This document shows positions 31,939 through 41,479 of a stretch of DNA of 64,000 bases, in pieces; the stretch's first letter is position 1; each line of letters begins with the position of its first letter. The position numbers were made by a program, and so were the translations under genes. Source of the DNA: Siphonodentalium dalli (taxonomy: Eukaryota > Mollusca > Scaphopoda > Gadilida > Siphonodentaliidae); NCBI GenBank assembly GCA_032622095.1, contig CP136065.1, positions 21,876,134-21,940,133 of the forward strand. Reading direction: 5' to 3'. The notes under the pieces were generated by a model. The model searched no databases, was not told the DNA's origin, and was given only the letters and a program-made list of their open reading frames with translations.

Positions 31939-33100
31939 TTCTTGAGGGATATAATCGTCCTTCTGAGACCCACTTTTTGTACCGAGTTTTCAAAGTTGAT
32001 TTCATAGTGTTAAGATTAGAATTCCAGTATGCTTTCAAACGAGGGTTGAAACGTTTCACGGGTACAGAATTATCACATGAACTGATGATAGCATTCACAA
32101 TGTCGTTATAAAATGAAGAGATCGATTCGTTGGTAGATATGTCACATGTAAATGGGCTGGGACAGAGGCTGTCAAGATTACTTTTATATACCGAAATGTC
32201 TGCTCGCTCCCATGCATAACGCTTCCGCGAGGTATGCAACGAGTTGGATGTCAGTTCTGTATCTAACAAGATAGTACATGAGACAGGCAGATGATTTGAT
32301 GTGTTCAAAGCAGCATCGTGAATGATTTCGCAATTGCAGACCATATGCTTTATAGATTCTGGTATCAAGATGTGATCTATAAGAGATGGTCTGTTCACAG
32401 TATAGTAAGGATGAAATGAGTAGTTACTCCCTACACACATAGTTAGTGTCATTGCCGATACCATTTCGCACTGATCAAGAAATGTAGAGAAGAGTTCCGT
32501 CCGTACACTCATTGGTGTGGCCCGTGGTGTGTGAGTAGCCTTTTGCATGTGAGCATTAAAATCTCCCATTAAGACGACTGGCCCAAGCGACGATAATCTG
32601 TCGTTTGTATTTTCTAACATTTCAAGATAGCCTTTGAATATATCATCTCCGTGATTAACATTTGGGAGGTATAGTTGAATCACAGATACTGAACATGCAT
32701 TGTTTATTCGCAGCTGAATTCCCACTAAGCGTTCGTCGTCGATGTCAATTTCCACGCACTTGTGAGAAATATCATTACGAACAATAATTGCTACACCGTC
32801 TCTGACATATTCGGACCCAGTTGACGTCTTTATTGTTCTTCCGGGCTTACATATATAGCGGTACTTGGTGCTGAGTGAGTGTATAATGTCTACATTTTTT
32901 CCACTCACCCAATGTTCTGACAAACCCACTACGTGGTAGTACTCTCTATCGAGAATATCTGACAAATATGGCGAACTGTTCTTAAACCCGGTTGCATTCC
33001 AGGAGAGAAATCTGAGTTCTGTTTTATTTTCCATGATAGGTTTTATGAGACTCGGTACGCCATGGCCTACAGTAAGCCCCTGCTGGCCAGAAACCGTCAT
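31907..33100 (-). CDS. LINE ORF2, AP-like endonuclease part
   Basis: The frame is 397 residues with the exonuclease-endonuclease-phosphatase fold motifs in order: FLSWNATGF (31-39), LSEHW (60-64), DGVAIIVR (101-108), IQLYLPN (141-147), LMGDFNAH (177-184), SLIDHILI (239-246) and SNHLPVSC (268-275). This domain nicks target DNA to prime reverse transcription. The ORF overlaps the end of ORF1 by 77 bp in another frame; a later ATG (about 33034, MENKTELRF) is an equally good start. Near 31955 the sequence RYKKWVSEG runs into reverse transcriptase sequence in a different frame, so a linker probably of 100 residues or more has been lost. Confidence 0.88.
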   Translation of the reverse strand: MTVSGQQGLTVGHGVPSLIKPIMENKTELRFLSWNATGFKNSSPYLSDILDREYYHVVGLSEHWVSGKNVDIIHSLSTKYRYICKPGRTIKTSTGSEYVRDGVAIIVRNDISHKCVEIDIDDERLVGIQLRINNACSVSVIQLYLPNVNHGDDIFKGYLEMLENTNDRLSSLGPVVLMGDFNAHMQKATHTPRATPMSVRTELFSTFLDQCEMVSAMTLTMCVGSNYSFHPYYTVNRPSLIDHILIPESIKHMVCNCEIIHDAALNTSNHLPVSCTILLDTELTSNSLHTSRKRYAWERADISVYKSNLDSLCPSPFTCDISTNESISSFYNDIVNAIISSCDNSVPVKRFNPRLKAYWNSNLNTMKSTLKTRYKKWVSEGRLYPSRNEIRCRYSIV

Positions 33101-34038
33101 CCCCTAACGGATAACTTTGGTCTTCGATAACATTCAGTTGTGCGCACATTGTGTCCTTTCGAGAACTTTTCATAAGTTTCAGGTACTTTGGAATGACACC
33201 TCTCTCCGTGAGATAAGTTCGAATGCCATAGTTGGATGAACTAGGGTCGATGCCTCCAATGTAAAAACGAAGCGATTTATTTCTGACAACACCAGAGAAA
33301 CCGTCTTTGTTGCTACTCGGATTTTGCTTCTTGTTCTGAATTAGTGCACGACCTTTCGATTGTGAGGTGCCACCCGAGTACGTTGCATAGCACTGGTCAC
33401 TTCGAACAATGGTTCTGATAGGCTCAGATATGTTTGGGGGTACCGCGGCATCAACATGAGGAGGTGGATCATGTATCCTACATGTAATGTTTTCACTGTC
33501 TCGAATCATATCACCATCAATCGAACCAATGTTCGTAGGACGATGTGACGGAGGAGCACTCGTTGCAGACATATATGGAATAAACTGGCCAGGAAGAGTC
33601 ACAGGTCCTACACCTGGAGGTACAGGTTGTAACGGAGGCGCCACACCATTCAGGAATGTGGGCATGTGGACGTTAACTGGTGGACGAAATATATATGGCA
33701 TATGTTGCTGAAATCCTCGTTGAGTTATCGGGATAGATGAAACTGTTTGCCCGGCGATTGGAGGCTGATTTCCCTGTGTGTTAACCCAGGCTGATGAAGA
33801 TGTAACGGAATGGTAAGGTAAGTATTCCTGTTCAGAGTTAACATGTGACGGTATATTGGAAGAATTGTGTCTATCAGAATCACCAACAGCTTGTTTACTT
33901 GGTTGTACCGCACCGGTGAAAGAACCATGTAACATTTCGTTATTTATGTCATCCGGTTCAAAATCATTGGTCGACGCTTTGTAAGTATCCCTGTTATGAG
34001 AGACCATAGTTTTAACAGTTGTAACAGGTGACGAGTAA
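33024..34038 (-). CDS. LINE ORF1, C-terminal half
   Basis: Open from the transposon junction at 34038 to a stop at 33024, about 337 residues. The first two thirds are Pro/Ser-rich linker. The last 90 residues (SLRFYIGGIDPSSSNYGIRT ... MCAQLNVIEDQSYPLGDDGF ... WRTESHKTY) look like a compact nucleic-acid-binding domain, with a FYIGG start that recalls an RRM-type beta strand. The N-terminal half is at 38980-39971. The frame is the same on both sides of the insert, so the gene was open before the insertion. Confidence 0.7.
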
Positions 34039-34042
34039 TTAA

Positions 34043-34494
34043 GGTTACACTGGTGTAAATATTTCCCATAGGCTTCAATGTTAACGTTTGTTGATCTGCA
34101 TCAGAGGTCAAATGGAAACTGTTCAAACTGCCTTCGGATTATGTGAGCTTGACATCTGTGGAAACTTTCCCAATAAAAAAATCAACACCGTCTAGCAGGG
34201 AATCCACTTCAAATTTTCGTTTTTTCATAACTAGGGTCAGTTCCGCACTAAAAAAATATTGTCATTTTTTCAATCACACTTAAAATTTCTAAACAGCCAC
34301 AACAGACTTCACCTTTAATGAATGGGCCTCTTGGCAAATGAAGTTTGTGGGAGAATGATTCCTTGAATTTTTGTCAACAGTTTACATTTAATTCATGCAA
34401 CCAATCACAGCCCAGAGTGTTTTAACTGTGAAACTCTATACTCCTCCCGCAACCGCAGGGGGGAGCTGGCTATAGTATTTACACCAGTGTAACC
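34043..34494 (+). repeat. Left long terminal repeat of the TTAA transposon, itself inverted-ended
   Basis: 452 bp, starting GGTTACACTGGTGTAAATA and ending with the complement. It matches the right repeat base for base apart from one T in a T-run. It has no ORF of note. On its own it has the shape of a MITE, flanked by TTAA on the left and TAAA on the right. Confidence 0.88.
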
Positions 34495-35432
34495 TAAAGG
34501 GCCATGTGGCCTTTCTTCATATTTTTTGTGCATAACCCATTGTGAACCTTGATATATACCTATAATTATTAAACTGATGTTGTTTTTAAAAAATGTGTTT
34601 TTAATGCCATGTGACCCTTTAATTGGAACCCACCCAATAATACACCAATTCAGAATAAAAAGCCAAAATGCAGGTTGGATTTGAGTTTAATTTAATAATA
34701 TGAGGCATCTAATAAAGCATGAGAAGTTATACCACATTCATTTGATCAGGTTTTCACTTGGCTTTCATCTGTTGTGTCCCATGAATTTAATTTCTCCACA
34801 GGAACAGATATGCACAGGTTTCATTTAACCCTATGCAAATCAGCTGCAGATTCACACAAAAAATGCCTTTACTTTGAAAAATAAATAGTGTGGAGGGTTC
34901 ATTAGTCAGTAAACTTGGCATAATTTTGAAGAACAATTACTACTTGTCCCAAAATCAGAAAAATTAAGTGGAAAATTATTTAAACAATGAGCTCAGACAA
35001 GGGTGTTTTAACCCTGGGTCAGGTGAATTTTCCTGATTGAAAATGGTGCTAAAATTTGTAATGTCTGCTGCAATCCCAATTAGAAGGAATCCTTAATCTA
35101 TTGTCTCACAGTATCAAATGTCGTTAACTAACATTGGACAGGGGGTGCCAATGATGAGGTTATAATGACAACATGTTCCTTCAGCTGATAAAGTAGTAAT
35201 ATATCAACAGATAAGATGGCAGACATTTTCAAGCATCATTAATTTCAAAACTCCTTAAAAGCAAGGTGCTGATCTCAGAACGGTTAGTTGTCATCATTTC
35301 TCGAGACAAATATCATTTCTGATTGTAAAAATTCTGGAAGTTGTATATTCGCGAGAAGAATTTTCCAAATTAATGCTGTTAACGTGACAGAGTTGTTGAG
35401 TGGATTTTGGAATTTGTGAGGACTGTGAGACA
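34495..35432 (+). other. 5' non-coding region of the TTAA transposon
   Basis: AT-rich sequence between the left repeat and the transposase. It should contain the promoter, but no unambiguous TATA or initiator element could be singled out. Confidence 0.4.
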
Positions 35433-35683
35433 ATGAAGTTTACATTTGATAATCCCCTCAGATTCAAACCAGGACACAAACAGTTGTATAAAGCCAAGCG
35501 AGAACCATATGTGGATAACAGAGTAGTGAAACATTTACGCAAAAGAACGATCATTACATCACTGGACATTCTCGAAAAGCCAAACTCTGTGAGAGCACAT
35601 CAAACTCGGTCTGCTGCAAACAGTCTTAATCCAAGAGGGAAGGGTCAATCTGACAACAAAGAGCCTGAAAGAAAAAATGAAAG
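35433..35683 (+). CDS. DDE-type transposase, exon 1
   Basis: The first ATG after an in-frame stop is at 35433 (MKFTFDNPLRF). The exon encodes 83 codons plus two bases: a basic N-terminus rich in Lys/Arg (HKQLYKAKREPY, KHLRKRT), possibly DNA-binding or nuclear-targeting. The donor AAAG|GTAAAC at 35684 is followed by a 564-bp intron with acceptor AATTTTCAG ending at 36247, and the phase (two bases) fits exon 2. This intron is the reason the frame seems to stop at once. Confidence 0.7.
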
Positions 35684-36247
35684 GTAAACATCTCTCACAA
35701 TATTCCATGCGACAAACAATGTTATATGCATGTTCTTTTCATCATATAGATAAGAAATAGGGGGGGTATGAAATTCAGCATTATAATATCAATAAACTAA
35801 ACATATATTTGATCTTCTGAAATCAAGTGTATGACTTTAAAATCTTTTTTCAAAATCTTGGCTGTGTCCTCCTGCATGACAAAAAAAATTAATTTGACAT
35901 GCCCCCATACCTCTGTGTGCAGGAAATGATTTGAAAACTGTACCCTGAGTCAAAACACAGGTTTTCAGCCTAATAATTTGCAGATAGAGTTACTCCCCTT
36001 ATTCTGTTCATATGAATTGGGTCACTAATTGCAAACAGCACAGGTATAACATTGCTTTGCATGCAGATATATATAAATTAAATTGCAGCACTGTGAGTGC
36101 TTTAGTTTACTATTCATTCAAAGGACTGTTTGGAGCAGGCAGTGTTTTTAAAGAAAAAAAATATCTCACAGTTAGACCGATATGTATGTACCTTTAATAT
36201 ATATGGTTAAAAGAGTAAAATTTAGGATTTTAATTTTTAATTTTCAG

Positions 36248-36980
36248 AAATGATAGCCCAGACAAGAGATGTGTCAGTGGTTGGCAATGCGAATGCGGAT
36301 CAAACAGGGTGGTCAATATACGCCGAAATGCGATGATGTGGAACTCTTCCTTCGAAAAACATAAGGCATATAAACCCACGTGTACAGGATTCCTATACTG
36401 GGACATGAACGCTGAGGAAATTCGTGGAATTGGATGTAGAGAGAAAATGATTTGCACGTGTTGTGATTTTAGATCTGAAATTTTCAACCTGTATGATGAA
36501 ATTATAACAGGGAACCGTGGCAGGAGACCAGCAAAACCAAATGTTGGACTTTCAGTCGGATTATCTAAACCACCCATTGCAGCAGGAGGATTCAGACGCA
36601 TATGTGCAAGTGCTAATATTCCCCCGCCAGCCGAAAAGTCAATTCAGAGCACAGCAAATAAAAGTTTACCAAAAATTGAGGAAATAAATAAAAAGGATCT
36701 CCGAGAAAGACGTTCGAAACTCATACATAAACAACAAACTGATGGAAAGAAGAGTCCACATATCATCGACGCACAGGCAGATGGACTTTATAATAATCCG
36801 ATTTATTCTGGGTGTGGCAGAAACCCATTTCAACCAAGCACTCAAGTTATATACAGTGTTGTTGAAAATCTAACGCCGTCACATGACATTATTGGACTTG
36901 TGGTGCACAACAAGCTTTGTTCGAAACGCAAACACCTGAATAAATGTGATAATCACACATGTGGGAAAGACTTTCGCAAC
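36248..36980 (+). CDS. DDE-type transposase, exon 2, first part (frameshifted near 36970)
   Basis: From the acceptor the frame reads a Cys-rich segment (CVSGWQCECGSN, CTGFLYWD, GCREKMICTCCDF) likely to bind zinc. It continues with PPIAAGGFRRICASANIPPP and INKKDLRERRSKL, then IDAQADGLYNN with the presumed first catalytic Asp (about 36780) and FQPSTQVIYSVVEN. The frame breaks around 36965-36985, where KCDNHTCGK continues in the next frame. This copy therefore needs a shift for full-length product and is probably inactive. Confidence 0.75.
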
Positions 36981-38028
36981 GATTCCATTTGAGAAGAGCA
37001 TCGGCGATGAGAGAACATGGGCGAAAGAAGCATTTGGTGAAATGAAAACCAATAGCAATATCGAGATTGGTCACCTTGTTACTGATCCCGATGCAGCGGG
37101 CTTCAAAGGCTGTGAGGATCTCTATGACGAAGGAGCAACAGCGACCAGACCAACTCATCAACTGGACTCAGCTCATGTGTCGAGAAACCATCGGAAATTC
37201 ATCAAAAACCATAAGACGCTGCCAACTCTCATCGCTGGACCTGACCTAAAAAGCAAATCAAAACTGATAAATAAACTCGCAATGAACATTTCTGATCGAT
37301 GTCAGGGTGAATTGACATCTGCGGGAAAGCATTTCAAAGCCAAAGCTGAAGGAATGAAGAAACATTTACTGAATGTGAAAGAAGCAATAGTGAAGTGTTT
37401 CCAAAACTCCCATGTTATGTGTAAAAAATACTCATATCTGTGCAAGGGAACGAAAAAATCCAACTGGATCGTTAAAAATGAAACTGTGCTAGGACCCAAA
37501 TTTACGATCAATAAAACTTCGGACTGTTCGGATATTCTCACGGAGTGTGTTGACTACAGACTGTGTCCACAAATGATTGACAAGACTTTTCTTGGCATGA
37601 ACACGCAAAAAGCCGAGGCATTCAACAGAGCAATTCGGGTATCTCTGCCCAAAAATGTGACATTTACCCGAAATGTTAGTGGGCGTGCACATTCAGCTTG
37701 CCATTCCACAAATGTAGGCTGTGGGAATTCCATATCTGTGTTGTGTAAAGAACTTGATTGTGAGATTCACCCAAGATCAAAAGTGTCCAAAAGACTTGCA
37801 GCAGTGCAGAAGGCTGGAAATGACTTGAGATCATATAAAATGACCAAAAAGTCCAAACGGGCAAGAGTGGACAGGAGGGCAAAGTTATATGCTCTCTACG
37901 ACAAACATAGTGAGGAAATTGCCTATCAGAAGGATATCATGATTCCACCTGAAGCATGTCCCAAACAGTTAAAGGAACACACATACACTAAGTCATCCAA
38001 GTGGAAAAGGGTTAAACCAAGGAGGTGA
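36946..38028 (+). CDS. DDE-type transposase, C-terminal part
   Basis: 360 residues open to TGA at 38028. It contains HLVTDPDAAG with the presumed second catalytic Asp (residue 47 or 49), HVSRNHRKFIKNH, and NTQKAEAFNRAIRVSLPKNV with the presumed catalytic Glu (residue 224), then FTRNVSGRAHSACHS and a Lys/Arg-rich tail. I recall similar proteins from invertebrate genomes as transposase-derived. The DDE assignment rests on motif order, not on a search. It ends 20 bp from the stop of the convergent endonuclease. Confidence 0.75.
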   Translation: MIITHVGKTFATIPFEKSIGDERTWAKEAFGEMKTNSNIEIGHLVTDPDAAGFKGCEDLYDEGATATRPTHQLDSAHVSRNHRKFIKNHKTLPTLIAGPDLKSKSKLINKLAMNISDRCQGELTSAGKHFKAKAEGMKKHLLNVKEAIVKCFQNSHVMCKKYSYLCKGTKKSNWIVKNETVLGPKFTINKTSDCSDILTECVDYRLCPQMIDKTFLGMNTQKAEAFNRAIRVSLPKNVTFTRNVSGRAHSACHSTNVGCGNSISVLCKELDCEIHPRSKVSKRLAAVQKAGNDLRSYKMTKKSKRARVDRRAKLYALYDKHSEEIAYQKDIMIPPEACPKQLKEHTYTKSSKWKRVKPRR

Positions 38029-38048
38029 AATGTACCTTTCTCTTTAAC

Positions 38049-38447
38049 TCAAATCAGACAAAAGGGTCTATGTGCCCTAGTGCAACATTTCTGTCCCTCG
38101 CAATGGCGTCGTTCAACATTTTTTTCATGGCTTTCCATAACAATGTGGTCGGGATTTACACATGTCTTCCTATGGCATATGTGACTAAGTTCGAGACTGC
38201 CAGGGTAATAGGCGGGTGGAGACATCGCGAGTCTGTGTTTTATGACGAATGCTATTCGGTGGACACCCCAATCCTTTCTCGGCTGACCGGGCTCATAATT
38301 ATTACTCGACGGGAACTTGACATATAAATATCCATAACCGTCCTTTCTTGTCCGACCTGTCCAAACGCGACAGTCGAACAACCCCTCAAATCTCGATTTT
38401 TCGGATAATTTCGCATTGTAAAAATCATAAAATTGACTCTCCTCCAT
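38049..38447 (-). CDS. His-Me finger (I-PpoI-type) homing-endonuclease-like protein
   Basis: A complete 132-residue frame, ATG at 38447, stop at 38049. After an early Cys26 in CRVWTG and the VHRIAF segment comes the active site: SH at 88-89 (general-base His89), Cys91, Cys96, His101 (zinc) and Asn110 in HEKN (metal ligand). The steps +2, +7, +12 and +21 from the His equal those of the His-Me finger homing endonuclease I-PpoI. A second zinc site is formed by Cys116, Cys121 or 122, His126 and Cys130. The protein would cut double-stranded DNA. It is convergent with the transposase and inside the transposon, so it is cargo or a mobility helper. All key residues are present, unlike the frameshifted transposase next to it. 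Confidence 0.85.
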   Translation of the reverse strand: MEESQFYDFYNAKLSEKSRFEGLFDCRVWTGRTRKDGYGYLYVKFPSSNNYEPGQPRKDWGVHRIAFVIKHRLAMSPPAYYPGSLELSHICHRKTCVNPDHIVMESHEKNVERRHCEGQKCCTRAHRPFCLI

Positions 38448-38528
38448 GTTTATTCACTTGTATGACTTAAATGTGTGTTTAAAAATTGGATTTGGGACAT
38501 GCTATCAGGAACTGGATAAATACCTTTA

Positions 38529-38979
38529 GGTTACACTGGTGTAAATATTTCCCATAGGCTTCAATGTTAACGTTTGTTGATCTGCATCAGAGGTCAAATG
38601 GAAACTGTTCAAACTGCCTTCGGATTATGTGAGCTTGACATCTGTGGAAACTTTCCCAATAAAAAAATCAACACCGTCTAGCAGGGAATCCACTTCAAAT
38701 TTTCGTTTTTCATAACTAGGGTCAGTTCCGCACTAAAAAAATATTGTCATTTTTTCAATCACACTTAAAATTTCTAAACAGCCACAACAGACTTCACCTT
38801 TAATGAATGGGCCTCTTGGCAAATGAAGTTTGTGGGAGAATGATTCCTTGAATTTTTGTCAACAGTTTACATTTAATTCATGCAACCAATCACAGCCCAG
38901 AGTGTTTTAACTGTGAAACTCTATACTCCTCCCGCAACCGCAGGGGGGAGCTGGCTATAGTATTTACACCAGTGTAACC
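38529..38979 (+). repeat. Right long terminal repeat of the TTAA transposon
   Basis: 451 bp, same orientation as the left copy and nearly identical. Flanked by TTTA on the inner side and TTAA on the outer side. The inner junctions of the two repeats mirror each other (GTAACCTAAAGG and CCTTTAGGTTAC). Confidence 0.88.
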
Positions 38980-39971
38980 TTAACACGGCGCTTCGGAGTA
39001 GAATGCATAGGCGCGACTGAATGTCCTCGGTCTGGTGTCACGGTCTCTGACTTATCACTTTGAGTAGATTCAGATACAATTGGGCGATCAGGGTGCGAAT
39101 GTACATAGAGCTTATGTTGTACTTTTGGTGATTTATTGGAAATTATTTCACTGCTGGTTTCACCACGAGTCTCTGGGTTCAGTTTATTGGAAGTTTTGAG
39201 CACACCTCCTTTTTCGAGAGAAAGAGTTGGTGAATCCATATGTGTGAGTGAGCGGTCATCAAGCTGCATAGTGTCTTTAATGAACACACACACGTCGTTG
39301 TATTTGTCAGAGGTGCTCTGAGCATAAAGCTCAAACGCTTGAGCCATGTTCCTCGCCGTTTTGTCGATGTAATTGTTTGTGGAAGTCGTTGTGTCTTTAC
39401 ACTTTCTGCCGAGTTGTGATATTTTAGATTCTAGAAGATTGGTTTTTGATATAGTTTTTGACATCTTAGTGAACTTAGAATCTAAATCGTTCTGAAGCTT
39501 TTCACAGCAATCTTTGTTAGATTTTATATCATCTGACAACAGTTTAGCTTTGGAACGGAGATTTGTTATTCCAGCACACCGTTCATCTGTTAGTCTGTCC
39601 ATGTCCATTCGCATGCTGGACTGGTCCTCAATCAACACAGAAACCTCATCGGACACAGATTTGATAGATTGACGAACATCGTCGAACAGTTTAGAGTTAT
39701 TTGCCTTCGTGAGTGTTAATTCTGACAGCACATCGCAAAGCTTTTCCTGGAGGCAGATAGAGTTACATTGACACACTGTGCTTTGTGTCCGCTGCTGATT
39801 AGATGTTTCATGTGTGCTTTCATTTGCCTGGCCTGACTTAAGTCGTTGTGTAGTTTTGGAGATCATGTCACGGATATCATCGAATGAGCCACCGTTTATG
39901 AACTGAATGAAACCATATACATCTCTTGCGAGCTTCGTGGTAACTGGGCCCATGTCCACCCTCCCACGCAT
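38980..39971 (-). CDS. LINE ORF1, N-terminal half
   Basis: Starts at ATG 39971 after a 5' UTR of about 560 bp, and is open for about 330 residues until the transposon at 38979. Residues 100-220 form a long coiled coil (KLCDVLSELTL ... VLIEDQSSMRMDMDRL ... SKTISKTNLLESKISQLG), as expected for a LINE ORF1 protein that trimerises and coats RNA. Beyond 38980 the apparent frame runs four codons into the insert before a stop. Similarity in the coiled coil to the ORF at 21406-22395 shows a second, related family in the window. Confidence 0.75.
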
Positions 39972-40531
39972 TTTCTGCTAGCCAGGGTGTCAACAATAAC
40001 AATTGTTTGTGACCCAGCAATCGTCTTCGTTGATAAGCGCTGTGTCTTAACCATTAAATCTCGCATAGAAAACAAAATAAACTGCAGTTGATTTCGTCTA
40101 ATGTATACTCTTACCGTGTTTGACTTATAAAATGGTCGTGAATATATATAGGAATATATGGTTGCAACATTCTTCTGTTTACTGGAATTAAATTTCGCCC
40201 TACGAGCCAGAGACGAACATCGGTAAGTACAAGTATTACACAATAATTTGTATGTGTACATATAGTCATGCCTATACATAGGAGGCTCATAACAACCATA
40301 ACAGCCCCATTGTTCAACTTGACACCATACCACTGCGGTTGGTGTGTTTCATACACCAGAAAATTATATCGTGATTCCATGTTCTAAGGAGGCGCCACAT
40401 TCGTAAGTTTTTCATTATTAAAACATGTCTCAAATACAATGTACATGTGTCAAAGATACGGGCGGCGTTGGCGGTGTGTATGCTGTTAAACTATTCGCAC
40501 TTTGTTCTTATAGCAATCAGAAATATCACAT

Positions 40532-41414
40532 AAGCAGTATGTTATTGTCAATTCCCCACCCCCTTTGGTATGTAAACAATAGCAAAAAAATAAGTTTCCT
40601 GGTTTTTGTTTATATCCGGATATGGTAAACATAAAGAGCGTTATTTATTACTGTTTTCCTGATATGGAAATAATAAAGAGCGTTTATATCATTTTCTGAG
40701 ATTAACCAATATAATTGAGTTGTGTTATGTAAACAGAAGCACAACTTATGTAACACGAACAGGCTCTTGTTTACGTACACCATCGTACGTCTTGATGACA
40801 ATATAGTAAATTCTCAACAACTAATTCAACCAGTTTTAAAAATATTTCCAAAATAAATATGCTTTTGTATCTTTGATACGCATAATGGCCTTTCCTGGAT
40901 ATGTTCATATTATCGCAACACCGCGAAAAGACAAATTAAAAAAAACATTAATGGTACTATTAGTTAACAGCATCAATTTGCCTAACATCATCAGAGCAAT
41001 TCAGCAGGACCCAACGGCATCATAGCAGATTAGCAGGACCACTTGGCCAGGGGTGATATATATTTGTTCTAGTCCGAGTAGTCTAACTTTGATGTAAAAT
41101 TGTTGTTATTACATTACACAAATTCCACCCACCGTCTTTTCTTATTATCCCTATGATCATTGTAATCACATAACACTGTTCAGTATCTCGTTTTATTGAT
41201 TAGTCACACCAATTTGACATTCCGGTGTGTCAGCAAGTGGAGAACACACCAATCAATGATTTGTGATTGTTATGATAATAGCTGGGGAATATTTTAATAT
41301 TCCACAGTTATTGTTCAAATAATGCACAGTTATTGTCACCAGCGGGTAATCGGCTGAATATTGTGCAAGGGAGAACAATAGAAAATATGGCGACTGTGGT
41401 TTAATATTATATAA
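40532..41414. other. Non-coding stretch, nothing recognised
   Basis: A short phrase AATAAAGAGCGTT occurs twice near 40632-40685 and resembles the GCTCTTTATT units at 14889-15011 on the other strand. No exon signal was found. Confidence 0.4.
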
Positions 41415-41455
41415 TTCTGCTGTGGTTTTGGAGTTGATTAATTAGGGCATTACTG
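41415..41455 (+). repeat. Right terminal fragment of the Tc1/mariner-like MITE
   Basis: ATAATTCTGCTGTGGTTTTG followed by GAGTTGATTAATTAGGGCAT and TACTG matches the end of the 212-bp MITE. Confidence 0.7.
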
Positions 41456-41479
41456 TAGTTGACAAAGTCAAGTTTGAGC

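Larger units (their letters stand above)
34043..38979 (+). mobile_element. TTAA-target DNA transposon with DDE transposase and His-Me endonuclease
   Basis: TTAA at 34039-34042 and 38980-38983 flanks a 4937-bp insert in LINE ORF1. The outer ends are the inverted pair GGTTACACTGGTGTAAATA and its complement. Inside each end is a long direct repeat (34043-34494 and 38529-38979). The core 34495-38528 holds a two-exon transposase on + and an endonuclease on -. TTAA sites occur in piggyBac and Kolobok elements. The ends lack the piggyBac CCC start, and the transposase did not look like piggyBac, so Kolobok or an unnamed group is more likely. That classification is inference; the target site, repeats and genes are directly visible. 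Confidence 0.88.
29651..40531 (-). mobile_element. Non-LTR retrotransposon (APE-type LINE), interrupted and internally deleted
   Basis: On the minus strand the order is 5' UTR (40531 to 39972), ORF1 (39971 to 33024, split by a 4.94-kb transposon), ORF2 with APE-type endonuclease and reverse transcriptase, a CCHC motif, a 3' UTR, and AATAAA near 29668 with an AT-rich tail. Without the insert the element is about 5.9 kb. Defects are an apparent deletion and frame change between endonuclease and reverse transcriptase (near 31950), TADD in place of the usual YADD, and a frameshift before the CCHC motif. Clade not assigned; no RNase H domain was seen. Confidence 0.88.

Noticed and set aside
34043-38979. 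LTR retrotransposon, because of the long direct terminal repeats
   Set aside because: No reverse transcriptase or integrase inside, target is TTAA, and the repeats have inverted ends rather than TG...CA.
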